From Bacteroidota bacterium (lineage in GTDB: Bacteria > Bacteroidota > Bacteroidia > AKYH767-A > 2013-40CM-41-45): a stretch of 64,000 nucleotides of DNA. Numbering within the stretch: position 1 is the stretch's first letter; every line of letters starts with the position of its first letter. The notes under the pieces are model-generated. The model saw only the letters and a list, made by a program, of their open reading frames with translations, was not told the DNA's origin and made no database searches. The position numbers and the translations under genes were made by a program. Below, in pieces: positions 49,812 through 58,874 of the stretch. The stretch covers positions 62,001 through 126,000 of the forward strand of contig JADJSV010000020.1 of assembly GCA_016711505.1 (NCBI GenBank), in the 5' to 3' direction.

Positions 49812-52676
49812 ATGAAAAAAATTACAGCAGCTTTAATGTTGCTCATTATCTCCTTGTTTACAATAAATACTGAAGCAGCTGATAAGAATGCAAATAATTC
49901 TACAACAAACAAACAGGTTCTGAATAGCGAGATTCAGGCGGGTGTTTTGGTTTTAAAAATGAAACCCGAATTCCGGTCTTTATGTTCTCCAACTTCCATT
50001 AATGAACCCAAAGTAAAGACGATACTTTCCCGACAAAATGCAGCATCGGTAAACAAAAAATTTCCATTAGCTGTCGCTCCTGTCAATGCGAAAAATAGAC
50101 ATGGTAAAAATGCAGTTGACTTATCTTTGATCTACCAGATAAAAGTTTCAGCTGCTACTAACATTTACAAGTTGCTTCAACAGTTGAACGCAACCGGAGT
50201 TGTTGAATATGCCGAACCACTTTTCATCAACAAAATGGATTTCACTCCAAATGATCCGAGTGTAGGGTCGCAATACCAATTTACAAAGATCAGCGCTTTC
50301 ACAGCATGGGATGTTTGGAAAGGTGATACAAATACTGTGATCGGAATTGTTGACAGCGGTACAGATTGGGATCATCCGGATATTCAGGCAAATTTGAAAT
50401 TGAATTATGCAGATCCGATTGATGGTACTGACAATGATAATGACGGCTTCATTGACAACTTTCATGGATGGGACGTAAGTGAAAATGATAATAATCCGGT
50501 GAATGTAAACAGTACACACGGAGCACACGTTACCGGTTGTGCAGCAGCGGTAACTGATAATAATGTTGGTGTTGCAGGACCGGCATTTAATTGCAGAATA
50601 CTGCCCATTAAAGCATCTTTAAATTCAAGTACAACAAATATTGATAATGGCTATGATGGAATTGTTTATGCCGCAGATCATGGAGCAAATATTGTAAATT
50701 GTTCATGGGGTCGTTCGGGTGGACCAAGTCAGTTCGAGCAGGATATCGTAAACTATGCAGTACTTGATAATGATGTTGTATTGGTAGCCGCAGCAGGCAA
50801 TGGCGGCATTGATGAAGATCATTATCCTTCATCGTATGAAAATTGTGTTTCTGTTGCTTCTACAACTTCAACAGATTCACGGTCCAGTTTTTCAAGTTTT
50901 GGTTTTAATGTAGATGTAAGCGCTCCCGGAAGTAATATTCTTGCGACGGATTTTGATGATACTTACTCAACTCAAAGTGGAACTTCCATGGCCTCTCCAA
51001 TTGCAGCAGGTTGTGCCGCAATGATCAAGTCTAAATTTCCTTCCATGAATGCATTGCAGGTTGCAGAACAATTAAGATCAACTGCTGACAATATTTACTC
51101 GGTACCGGGAAATTCACCTTATATAAGTAAACTAGGAAAAGGCCGCGTGAACTTATTCCGTGCAGTAACAGATTCAATATCTCCGGGAGTAGTTGTAAAG
51201 AAAATAAATGTGACAGATGGTAACGACGGAGTATTTGTTATTGGCGATACTTTAAACGTTAGTAACCTGCTTTGGAATTTACTTCGCCCTACAACAAACC
51301 TTACATGTACTATTGCGGCACCAACAACTCCATTTGTTCAGATCCTGAATAATACGCATACCGTTGGTGTACTAAGTACAAATGATACCTTATCAAATTT
51401 TGCAGCACCATACAGAATTGTAGTATTGCCAGGAACACCTCTGAATCTCGAAGTGGTATTAAGGATTACTATCAATGATGGTTCATGGTCTGACGTATTT
51501 TCATTCAAGGTTATTATTAACGAAGATTATATTAATATAAATGTAAACGACATTGCAACATCTATTACCAGTAAAGGTCTTACCGGTTACAATCAAAGCG
51601 GGCAGGTACAGGGACTGGGATTTAGATATCAGGGTAGCCCGACTATTTTGTATGAAATGTCACTGATGGTTGGCGCTTCAGGAACACAGGTTTCAGATTA
51701 TTTCAGAGGTGATGGAGCAACAAGTGATGAGGACTTTAGTAAAGTTCAAACAGTTGCTCGTCAGGTTCCTGCATTGGTATCTGATTTCGATGCTGTAGGG
51801 CAGTTTGATGATGATGGTCCTACATCGACAAGTCCGATTAATGTACTGATCACTCATCACGCATATGCGTGGTCGGCTGCACCGGACAATAAATATGTGA
51901 TGCTTCAGTATTCAATCAAGAATGTTGGATCATCGACACTTAATAATTTTGCAGCAGGTTTGGCTGCAGACTGGGATATTCCGGACTTTAATAATAACAA
52001 GGCACAGACAGATGCTTCCCGCAGAATGGGAATTGTTTGGTGTACAGATGTAGATGGTATCTGGGCAGGAATGAAATTATTAAGTCATACAGGAACTTTC
52101 AATCATTACGCAATCGATAATTATGCAGCTAATGGTGGATTGGATCTGTCTGATGGTTTTTCAGGTACAGAAAAATATTCTTCTATGACGACAGGCAGAG
52201 CCGATGCAGGACTTACATTGAACCCTGCAACCGGTAATGATGTACTCAGTGTCGTATCTGCAAATGGAATTACACTGGCACCCGGTGATTCTGTGGAAGT
52301 CACATTTGCATTGATTGCAGGAGATGATCTTGCAATGATTCAAGCATCAGCTGAAGCAGCTCAGATAAAATATGATAATGCGCTTTCAGTTGAGAACCTG
52401 AATATCATTTCATCATCTACTCAAATTAAAGAGATCTATCCAAATCCGGCAAACAAACAAACTCACATAGAATTTTCACTTGCATCAAGTGGAAAAACAA
52501 CAATTGGAATTTACAATTTGCTTGGAGAGAAAGTGAAGGATGTGATATCGGAAAATCTTTCAGCAGGAACTTATTCACTGATAATTGATGTCTCAGATCT
52601 TTCTTCAGGAAGTTATTTCTGCAGGCTGGAAAGTGGTGCTGCAGTATCGACACTGCCGCTTAATGTAGTGGAATGA
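49812..52676 (+). CDS. Secreted subtilisin-like (S8) serine protease with T9SS sorting domain
   Basis: 954 residues. A signal peptide (1-22) precedes an inhibitor-like propeptide (about 40-140) and the S8 catalytic domain (about 155-455). The Asp-His-Ser triad is D181 (GIVDSGTDWDHPD), H236 (NSTHGAHVTG) and S392 (SGTSMASPIAAG), with the oxyanion N330 (AAAGNGG). Beta domains follow, and the chain ends with a type A sorting domain (KEIYPNPANKQTHIEFSLA... GSYFCRLESGAAVSTLPLNVVE). It acts outside the cell, exported by Sec then T9SS, and probably digests extracellular protein. A heptad repeat lies 37 nt past the stop. Confidence 0.94.
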   Translation: MKKITAALMLLIISLFTINTEAADKNANNSTTNKQVLNSEIQAGVLVLKMKPEFRSLCSPTSINEPKVKTILSRQNAASVNKKFPLAVAPVNAKNRHGKNAVDLSLIYQIKVSAATNIYKLLQQLNATGVVEYAEPLFINKMDFTPNDPSVGSQYQFTKISAFTAWDVWKGDTNTVIGIVDSGTDWDHPDIQANLKLNYADPIDGTDNDNDGFIDNFHGWDVSENDNNPVNVNSTHGAHVTGCAAAVTDNNVGVAGPAFNCRILPIKASLNSSTTNIDNGYDGIVYAADHGANIVNCSWGRSGGPSQFEQDIVNYAVLDNDVVLVAAAGNGGIDEDHYPSSYENCVSVASTTSTDSRSSFSSFGFNVDVSAPGSNILATDFDDTYSTQSGTSMASPIAAGCAAMIKSKFPSMNALQVAEQLRSTADNIYSVPGNSPYISKLGKGRVNLFRAVTDSISPGVVVKKINVTDGNDGVFVIGDTLNVSNLLWNLLRPTTNLTCTIAAPTTPFVQILNNTHTVGVLSTNDTLSNFAAPYRIVVLPGTPLNLEVVLRITINDGSWSDVFSFKVIINEDYININVNDIATSITSKGLTGYNQSGQVQGLGFRYQGSPTILYEMSLMVGASGTQVSDYFRGDGATSDEDFSKVQTVARQVPALVSDFDAVGQFDDDGPTSTSPINVLITHHAYAWSAAPDNKYVMLQYSIKNVGSSTLNNFAAGLAADWDIPDFNNNKAQTDASRRMGIVWCTDVDGIWAGMKLLSHTGTFNHYAIDNYAANGGLDLSDGFSGTEKYSSMTTGRADAGLTLNPATGNDVLSVVSANGITLAPGDSVEVTFALIAGDDLAMIQASAEAAQIKYDNALSVENLNIISSSTQIKEIYPNPANKQTHIEFSLASSGKTTIGIYNLLGEKVKDVISENLSAGTYSLIIDVSDLSSGSYFCRLESGAAVSTLPLNVVE

Positions 52677-52712
52677 TCTGACGGATAATCACGTTTGTGT
52701 TTTAAAGATAAT

Positions 52713-52777
52713 AGGTCAAGGGTCAAGGGTCAAAGGTCAGTAGATGACTATGACCTTTGACCCTTGACCTTTAACCT
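52713..52777. repeat. Heptad inverted repeat, word GGTCAAG
   Basis: The left arm 52713-52739 (GGTCAAG, GGTCAAG, GGTCAAA, GGTCA) and right arm 52751-52777 (TGACCTT, TGACCCT, TGACCTT, TAACCT) pair over 27 nt with two mismatches. The loop is 11 nt. It follows the subtilase gene by 37 nt. Confidence 0.9.
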
Positions 52778-52869
52778 TGTTTTTCTTGACCTACTACTTT
52801 CCTGAAATGTGACTGAAAAAGAGGTTAATAAATTTCGGTTAAAATCAATATTTTCTCCTCTTTTCCCGT

Positions 52870-52877
52870 TACATTTG
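52870..52877 (+). promoter_or_regulatory. -7 promoter box (TACATTTG) for the DUF5606 gene
   Basis: An exact TAnnTTTG, 25 nt before the ATG at 52902; probably the promoter for the DUF5606-pepF pair. Confidence 0.6.
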
Positions 52878-52901
52878 TCGTCAGTTTAAAGAATTATAAT
52901 T

Positions 52902-53423
52902 ATGGAATTCAAAGAAATAATTTCCGTACCCGGAATGGGCGGATTATACAAAGTGGTAGCTAATAACCGTGCGGGCTTCATAGTTGAGTCACTCGCTGAT
53001 AGTAAGCGCACCATTATCAATTCAAATCAACGAATAATGACATTGGTTGATATTGCCGTTTACACTGCCGATGGTGAAGTTCCATTGCGTGAGATCTACA
53101 AAAAGATTCAGTCTGCCGAAGGAAATAAATTGAAAGCCGATGTGAAGGGCGATCAAACTAAATTACGCGAGTATTTCAAAAAGCTGGTACCGGATTTTGA
53201 TGAAGAACGAGTTTATACTTCTGATATTAAAAAGATGCTGACATGGTATGAATTGCTTAGCGATAAAATTGATTTTTCAAAAGTTGAAGAAAAGGAAGGT
53301 GATGAAAAATCTGTTATTGGCGACAAAGACGGAAAAGTTCCGGTGAAAGCGCATCACGAAGCACATGGTCCCAAAGTAGAATCAGCAAAGAAGGCAACTG
53401 CACGCACAAGAAAAAAAGTTTAA
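52902..53423 (+). CDS. Conserved Bacteroidota protein, DUF5606
   Basis: 173 residues. The first 130 match the DUF5606 family in my memory: MEFKEIISVPGMGGLYKVV, RAGFIVESLADSKRTIIN, and VPLREIYKKIQSAEG. A basic, low-complexity tail (KKATARTRKKV) follows. The N-terminal part looks like a small beta barrel, and the tail could bind nucleic acid (inference). The function is unknown. It lies 3 nt before the M3 peptidase gene and is surely co-transcribed with it. Confidence 0.85.
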   Translation: MEFKEIISVPGMGGLYKVVANNRAGFIVESLADSKRTIINSNQRIMTLVDIAVYTADGEVPLREIYKKIQSAEGNKLKADVKGDQTKLREYFKKLVPDFDEERVYTSDIKKMLTWYELLSDKIDFSKVEEKEGDEKSVIGDKDGKVPVKAHHEAHGPKVESAKKATARTRKKV

Positions 53424-53426
53424 TAG

Positions 53427-55151
53427 ATGAATAATGCAACTGAATTAACTTCTGCTGACAAAATTACCAGAAAGTTTATTCCAAAAGATCTTGACGTCAA
53501 TAACTGGCAGGAACTTGAACCATTTTTTCAGTCATTAGTGAATAGAAAAAATGAGACGATTGACGAATTGCTGGAGTGGTTGTATAATCTGAGTGAACTG
53601 GAAGCAGTTATCGAAGAGCATGCAGGCTGGTTATATATCAGAATGACATGTGATACTCAGAATAAAATTTTAACAGAAGCCTATACTTATTTTGTTGAAG
53701 AGATAAATCCAAAGATTGCTCCATACATGGATCAATTGAATAAAAAATTTATCGTTGAGCCTGCTATAAATTCACTTGATGAAAGGTATAAAAATCACAT
53801 CAAGAGTGTACAGAATTCAATCCGTCTCTTCAGAGAAGAAAATATTCCATTACATGCACAGTTGTCTGTAAAAGAACAACAGTACGGTGAAATTTCCGGA
53901 TCGATGACTGTCGACGTTAATGGTAAAACAATAACGTTACAGCAAGCTTCAAATTTTTTAAAGGAACCTGACAGAAAATTGCGTGATGAAGTGTATCACA
54001 AAATTGTATCAAGACGTGCAGAGGATCGTGATCGACTGGATCAGTTATTCAATGAGTTGATTGCGCTTCGGAATACTGTGGCAAAGAATGCGGGTTTTGA
54101 TAATTTCCGGGACTATAAATTCGTTGAGTTAGACCGTTTTGATTATACGTCTGATGATTGTTTGAATTTTCATTCTTCGGTGAAAACTTGTATTGTGCCC
54201 GTGTTGAATGATTTTATGCAGGACAGAAAATCAAGATTAAAAGTAGATACTCTGAAACCATGGGATCTGGAAGTTGATCCAGAAGGTAAAGCAGACCTGA
54301 AGCCATTCAAACTTGGTACAGAGTTGCTTGAAAAATCAATTTCATGTTTCGGTGAAATCGATCCTTATTTTGGAAGTGTACTCAATACATTAAAAGTAAA
54401 AGGTTATACAGATCTTGATTCAAGAATCGGTAAAGCTCCCGGTGGATATAATTACCCTCTCTATGAAAGCGGAGTGCCATTTATTTTTATGAATGCAACC
54501 GGTTCTTTGCGCGATGTGATAACAATGGTTCATGAAGGCGGACATGCTATTCATTCAATGTTAACTGCCGACCTTGATTTCATTGGGTTTAAAGAATTGC
54601 CTTCGGAGATCGCAGAACTTGCATCAATGAGTATGGAATTGATCTCAATGGAACACTGGAATCATTTCTTTGATAATGATGAGGATCTAAAGAGAGCAAA
54701 ACTCGAACAACTTGAAAATGTTATTGAAGCATTACCATGGATAGCATGTGTTGATGCATTTCAACACTGGTTATATACTAATCCGGGACACACAATTTCT
54801 GAAAGAACTCAGGCATGGAAGAAATTGATTTTAGAATTCACATCTGTACATGTTGACTGGAGCAGTGATCAGAATGCTTTAGAACAAATGTGGCAGAAAC
54901 AATTGCATTTGTTTGAAGTTCCGTTTTATTATATCGAATATGGTATGGCTCAGCTTGGCGCAATAGCAGTCTGGAGAAATTACAAAAATGATCCTGCCAA
55001 AGCGATTGAACAATATAAAAATGCGCTCCGTTTAGGGTACACCAAAAGCATCCCTGAAGTTTATAAAACTGCCGGAATTCATTTCGATTTCTCGGAAAAG
55101 TACATAAAGGAGTTGGTCGATTTTGTACGTGTTGAAATAAAAAAACTGTAA
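53427..55151 (+). CDS. pepF: M3 family oligoendopeptidase
   Basis: A 574-residue zinc oligopeptidase of the PepF/M3B group. The zinc motif HExxH is H369-E370-G-G-H373 (MVHEGGHAIHSM), with the third ligand in the EIAELASMSMEL stretch. Upstream, RKAPGGYNYPL-type sequence (GKAPGGYNYPLYESGVPF) lines the active site. It degrades small peptides in the cytoplasm. The stop codon is part of the terminator stem at 55142-55174. Confidence 0.92.
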   Translation: MNNATELTSADKITRKFIPKDLDVNNWQELEPFFQSLVNRKNETIDELLEWLYNLSELEAVIEEHAGWLYIRMTCDTQNKILTEAYTYFVEEINPKIAPYMDQLNKKFIVEPAINSLDERYKNHIKSVQNSIRLFREENIPLHAQLSVKEQQYGEISGSMTVDVNGKTITLQQASNFLKEPDRKLRDEVYHKIVSRRAEDRDRLDQLFNELIALRNTVAKNAGFDNFRDYKFVELDRFDYTSDDCLNFHSSVKTCIVPVLNDFMQDRKSRLKVDTLKPWDLEVDPEGKADLKPFKLGTELLEKSISCFGEIDPYFGSVLNTLKVKGYTDLDSRIGKAPGGYNYPLYESGVPFIFMNATGSLRDVITMVHEGGHAIHSMLTADLDFIGFKELPSEIAELASMSMELISMEHWNHFFDNDEDLKRAKLEQLENVIEALPWIACVDAFQHWLYTNPGHTISERTQAWKKLILEFTSVHVDWSSDQNALEQMWQKQLHLFEVPFYYIEYGMAQLGAIAVWRNYKNDPAKAIEQYKNALRLGYTKSIPEVYKTAGIHFDFSEKYIKELVDFVRVEIKKL

Positions 55152-55174
55152 GGTAATTACAGTTTTTTTTTAGT
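55142..55174 (+). terminator. Intrinsic terminator of the DUF5606-pepF operon
   Basis: AAAACTGTAA / TTACAGTTTT (55142-55151 / 55157-55166) with loop GGTAA and a following T-run. The left arm contains the pepF stop codon. Confidence 0.9.
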
Positions 55175-55452
55175 TATAAGGTACTATTGACCTATTTCTT
55201 ACTTGTAATAGTTGCAATATTCTAATGTTTCAAGGGATTTAATCGTTTAACAAACTTTTTTTCAATCCTGGCATAAACTTTTTTAATGAAATGATTGCTG
55301 TAAGTCTGCACATTATTTTTCTGCAATTGTTGTTAATTGCAATACGCACCATGTAATAATGCCGAGTGAATTACTTTGAAACAACGGCTGATTATCAAAA
55401 CCTATGTATTCCTTTTACATATAAGGATTCGCATAGTTGTGCATGATCAAAA
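55152..55452. other. Intergenic region upstream of the histidine kinase gene
   Basis: 301 nt, AT-rich. After the terminator the only notable structure is a perfect inverted repeat TGCAATT-N6-AATTGCA (55322-55328 / 55335-55341), which could be an operator. A near -7 box TACTTTG (55374-55380) lies about 70 nt before the kinase start. No coding sequence or heptad repeat seen. Confidence 0.5.
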
Positions 55453-58400
55453 GTGAGTACCAAAACGCAAAATAAAAACCAAACCGAAGAAGGTAAGAAA
55501 GTCCTCTACAGGCTGTTGATTCTGGCAGTTGCTGTAGTGTACGTTCTTGTTTTTATTCTGGACTATATGCTCCAGTTGCATTTCACTTTTTTCCTGCTCC
55601 TGAGTCTTTTCGGTTTTGTGATAGTTACGCTGATCTACATGTGGATGAAGATCTCCAATGTATCAGCACCGGAACAGGAAGAATCAGAAAGCAAAACTGA
55701 CAATTTAATTGAAGGCACTGAGCCGGGTCTGCTGGTCGATAATAATTTATTTGATGATGCAGTGATTGTTGTTAGTCCTGTCACAGGCTTAACAATTGAT
55801 TGCAGCACTTCAGCAGCAAATTTATTTGAAGCAAGGACATCTGATCTGATAGGAATTGATCTGACATCGTTGTTCGATCCTTCCTGGAAACCTGAAGAAA
55901 GAAACAAGATAAAAGAAGGGCTTGATAAGGATCAGAATGTAAAGGTCAATGGAATCTTCAGGACGATGAAGAAAAATGTTTTTCATGCTGAAGTTGATGC
56001 TGTGAAAAAGATATCCGGTGAACGTCGGGTAATCTCTGTTCGGTTAAGAACAATAGCAAATCCTGTGAGTGCAACTTTAGTTGAAAATACTCCGCCTCCG
56101 ATAACTAGTTTTGTGCGCGAATCTGAAAACGATACTGTACAATTACTCGAATCGTCATCCATGCCGGTAGCGATTATAGGAACAAATTATAAATTTATTA
56201 AAGTAAACAGGGCTTTTGCCAACCTTTTAGGTTATACAGAGGATGAAATGCTTGCAATAGGTATCCTGGATATCATTCCTGTTGAAGATAAACTTGTTGA
56301 GCGAAAATTACTTTCTGCTCTTTTCAGTGGAGAACTTCCTTCAAGTAAAAAGGAGAAACGATTGATCCGGAGAAACAGTGAGATCATCTGGGTGAACTCT
56401 TCATCGGCTGTTTCTAAAAATGAAAATGGTAATCCGAAATATGTGATTTCGCTTACAGAGAATATTACTCAACGGAAGAGAATAGAACAAGTCGTTAATG
56501 ATAACAGAAGGCGACTGAATTCCCTTGTTGAGAATGCTGAATATTCGATCTTGTCAATCGACAAAAGACATTCAATACTATTAATAAATTCCAGATTGTG
56601 CGATCAGCTGTATGCACAAACCGGAGTAATCGTTGAAACCGGGTTTAATTTACTTGAAATACTTCCCGAAGATTTTCATAAAGATTATCTTGAAGTTCAT
56701 CAGCGGGCTTTCAAGGGAGAAGAATTTATTCTGGAAAAACTCATCACCGTTAATGGTAAAGCCATACATCTGGAAATTATATTCACTCCGGTGAAAGATG
56801 ATCAGGGATTTGTACAAAGTGTTTCGATATTCGGACATGATATCTCTAAGAGAAAGATAGCTGAGTTGAAATTATTGAAAGCAAAGGAAGAAGCTGAAGC
56901 AGCGACTCAGGCGAAATCTGGATTTCTTGCAACAATGAGTCACGAGATCAGAACTCCACTCAATGGAGTAATTGGTATGGGCAGGTTGTTAAATCAAACT
57001 CCGCTTACTAACAAGCAACAAGAATTTGTTGACAGCATTGTATTAAGTGGTGAAGCTCTATTGTCAGTTATAAATGACATTCTGGATTTCTCTAAAATAG
57101 AGTCATCTAAAATGGAGTTGGAAAGAAAGCCATTTGCTTTAAAGAGATGTATTGAAGAAACATTTGATCTTCTTGCATCAAAAGCTTTAGAGAAGAATAT
57201 TTCTTTGCATTATACTATTGCCAGAGATGTTCCTGGGTTTGTTTATGGTGATATTACCAGACTCAGACAGATTCTTTTGAATCTTGTTTCGAATGCGCTG
57301 AAGTTTACACAAAAGGGAAAAGTGACAGTTCGCGTAAGTAAGTTTTCATTTGCAAAAAATGATCTGAATATTCAATTTGAAGTTGAAGATACCGGTGTTG
57401 GAATTCCAAAAGACAGAATCGGAAAACTTTTCACTCCGTTTTCACAGGCAGATGCATCTACAGCCAGAACTTATGGTGGAACCGGATTGGGACTTGCCAT
57501 CAGCAGAAACCTTGTTGAATTAATGGGTGGTACTATTAAAGTTGAAAGTATAGAAGGAGTAGGGTCTAATTTCATATTTAATATCCATGCAGAGGAAGTT
57601 AAGAAGTCAGATATTCCAAAATATCAAAAGACCGGAAGCAGTAAGTTTTCAAACTCAATGGTGCTTATTATCAGTGACGATAAAACAGAAGCTGATCTGT
57701 ATGCGAATTACTTTAAGCGTTGGGGTCTGATACCAATTGTTGCAAATGATGTTTCTGAAGGATTAAAACTTGTGTCTGAAAAATCAGATTATAACATTGT
57801 TCTGATAGATGCACAATTGATCACAGCGAAAGCATTGGTTGTTGCTCAGGAAGTCAGGACTATCAGGAATAAAGAAACATTACCGGTTGTGATGTTCAAT
57901 GTAGACAAGGCAGATGAAATTTTCTTTGATTATACCAATGAAGTTGTGTCGGCAGTCATACCAAAGAATGTTGACCGATCAAAGGTGCTGGATATTCTGA
58001 TCGGTGTTTTCAGTATTGAAAATCACCAGCGTACTCAGCATGAAAAGTCGTTCGATGGAATGACTAAAAAGTTAGGGGAGGAAATTCCACTTGAAATTAT
58101 GATCGCTGAGGATAATCTGATCAATCAGAAACTTGCGCAGAACATCTTTGAAGGATTGGGATATAAGCCTACAATGGCTTCAAACGGACTTCAGGTGATT
58201 GATCATTTACGTGCAAAGACCTTTGATCTGATCTTTATGGATGTTCAGATGCCTGAAATGGATGGTCTGGAAACTACAAAATTCATAATTGAAAAATTAA
58301 AACCAAAAGTAAAACCTGTTATTATTGCAATGACAGCATTTGCTTTGGAAGGTGATAAAGAAAAATGCCTGGAAGCAGGAATGGATGATTATATTAGTAA

Positions 58401-58854
58401 GCCATTTCTCATAGAAGAGATTGTAGAACGAATTAAAAAATGGGGTGGAAGATTCCGTGAATCCCAAAACGACATGACAAATAAAGTAACTACCGCAAAC
58501 GGCAATGGGAATGCTATTCTGTATGAGCCGACTTTGATGAAATTAAAAGAAATGACTTCAGGAGCTGATCCGTCATTCTTTAATCAGGTAATAAAAATGT
58601 TCATTGATCAAAGCACTGATATTGTAAATCAGATCTCCGCATTGCTGCCGGTCATGGATCTGCCACAAATGGCTTCTCTCGCACATAAGTTAAAAGGCTC
58701 TGCGCTGAATCTGGGTGCTAATAAAATTGCAGATACGTGCAGGACGATTGAGATCAAAGGTAAAGAACTTGATAGCTATGGAATGAGTGATCTTGTAGAC
58801 AGATTGAAATTAGAGCTGGAATTGACAAAGACAGAGATTGAAAAATTTTTGTAA
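55453..58854 (+). CDS. Membrane hybrid histidine kinase (PAS-PAS-PAS-HisKA-HATPase-REC-REC-Hpt)
   Basis: 1133 residues. Two N-terminal membrane helices (about 20-40 and 44-66) have almost no periplasmic loop, so the signal is probably sensed in the membrane or cytosol. Three PAS-like domains (about 98-200, 228-345, 352-470) follow, then HisKA with H497 (MSHEIRTPLNG) and HATPase_c (N606-region LNLVSNALKF, DTGVGIP, GGTGLGLAI). A first receiver (735-855) is degenerate around D786. A second receiver is canonical (883-995, D930 in FMDVQMPEMDG, K983). A C-terminal Hpt has H1078 (LAHKLKGSALNLG). It can run a complete His-Asp-His phosphorelay; the final response regulator is not in the window. The start is a GTG. 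Confidence 0.93.
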   Translation: MSTKTQNKNQTEEGKKVLYRLLILAVAVVYVLVFILDYMLQLHFTFFLLLSLFGFVIVTLIYMWMKISNVSAPEQEESESKTDNLIEGTEPGLLVDNNLFDDAVIVVSPVTGLTIDCSTSAANLFEARTSDLIGIDLTSLFDPSWKPEERNKIKEGLDKDQNVKVNGIFRTMKKNVFHAEVDAVKKISGERRVISVRLRTIANPVSATLVENTPPPITSFVRESENDTVQLLESSSMPVAIIGTNYKFIKVNRAFANLLGYTEDEMLAIGILDIIPVEDKLVERKLLSALFSGELPSSKKEKRLIRRNSEIIWVNSSSAVSKNENGNPKYVISLTENITQRKRIEQVVNDNRRRLNSLVENAEYSILSIDKRHSILLINSRLCDQLYAQTGVIVETGFNLLEILPEDFHKDYLEVHQRAFKGEEFILEKLITVNGKAIHLEIIFTPVKDDQGFVQSVSIFGHDISKRKIAELKLLKAKEEAEAATQAKSGFLATMSHEIRTPLNGVIGMGRLLNQTPLTNKQQEFVDSIVLSGEALLSVINDILDFSKIESSKMELERKPFALKRCIEETFDLLASKALEKNISLHYTIARDVPGFVYGDITRLRQILLNLVSNALKFTQKGKVTVRVSKFSFAKNDLNIQFEVEDTGVGIPKDRIGKLFTPFSQADASTARTYGGTGLGLAISRNLVELMGGTIKVESIEGVGSNFIFNIHAEEVKKSDIPKYQKTGSSKFSNSMVLIISDDKTEADLYANYFKRWGLIPIVANDVSEGLKLVSEKSDYNIVLIDAQLITAKALVVAQEVRTIRNKETLPVVMFNVDKADEIFFDYTNEVVSAVIPKNVDRSKVLDILIGVFSIENHQRTQHEKSFDGMTKKLGEEIPLEIMIAEDNLINQKLAQNIFEGLGYKPTMASNGLQVIDHLRAKTFDLIFMDVQMPEMDGLETTKFIIEKLKPKVKPVIIAMTAFALEGDKEKCLEAGMDDYISKPFLIEEIVERIKKWGGRFRESQNDMTNKVTTANGNGNAILYEPTLMKLKEMTSGADPSFFNQVIKMFIDQSTDIVNQISALLPVMDLPQMASLAHKLKGSALNLGANKIADTCRTIEIKGKELDSYGMSDLVDRLKLELELTKTEIEKFL

Positions 58855-58874
58855 ATTGATAGTACAAGTTTTTT

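Noticed and set aside
55268..55290. Sigma-54 promoter (CTGGCATAAAC) upstream of the histidine kinase
   Set aside because: The -24 GG is there but no GC at the -12 position with correct spacing.
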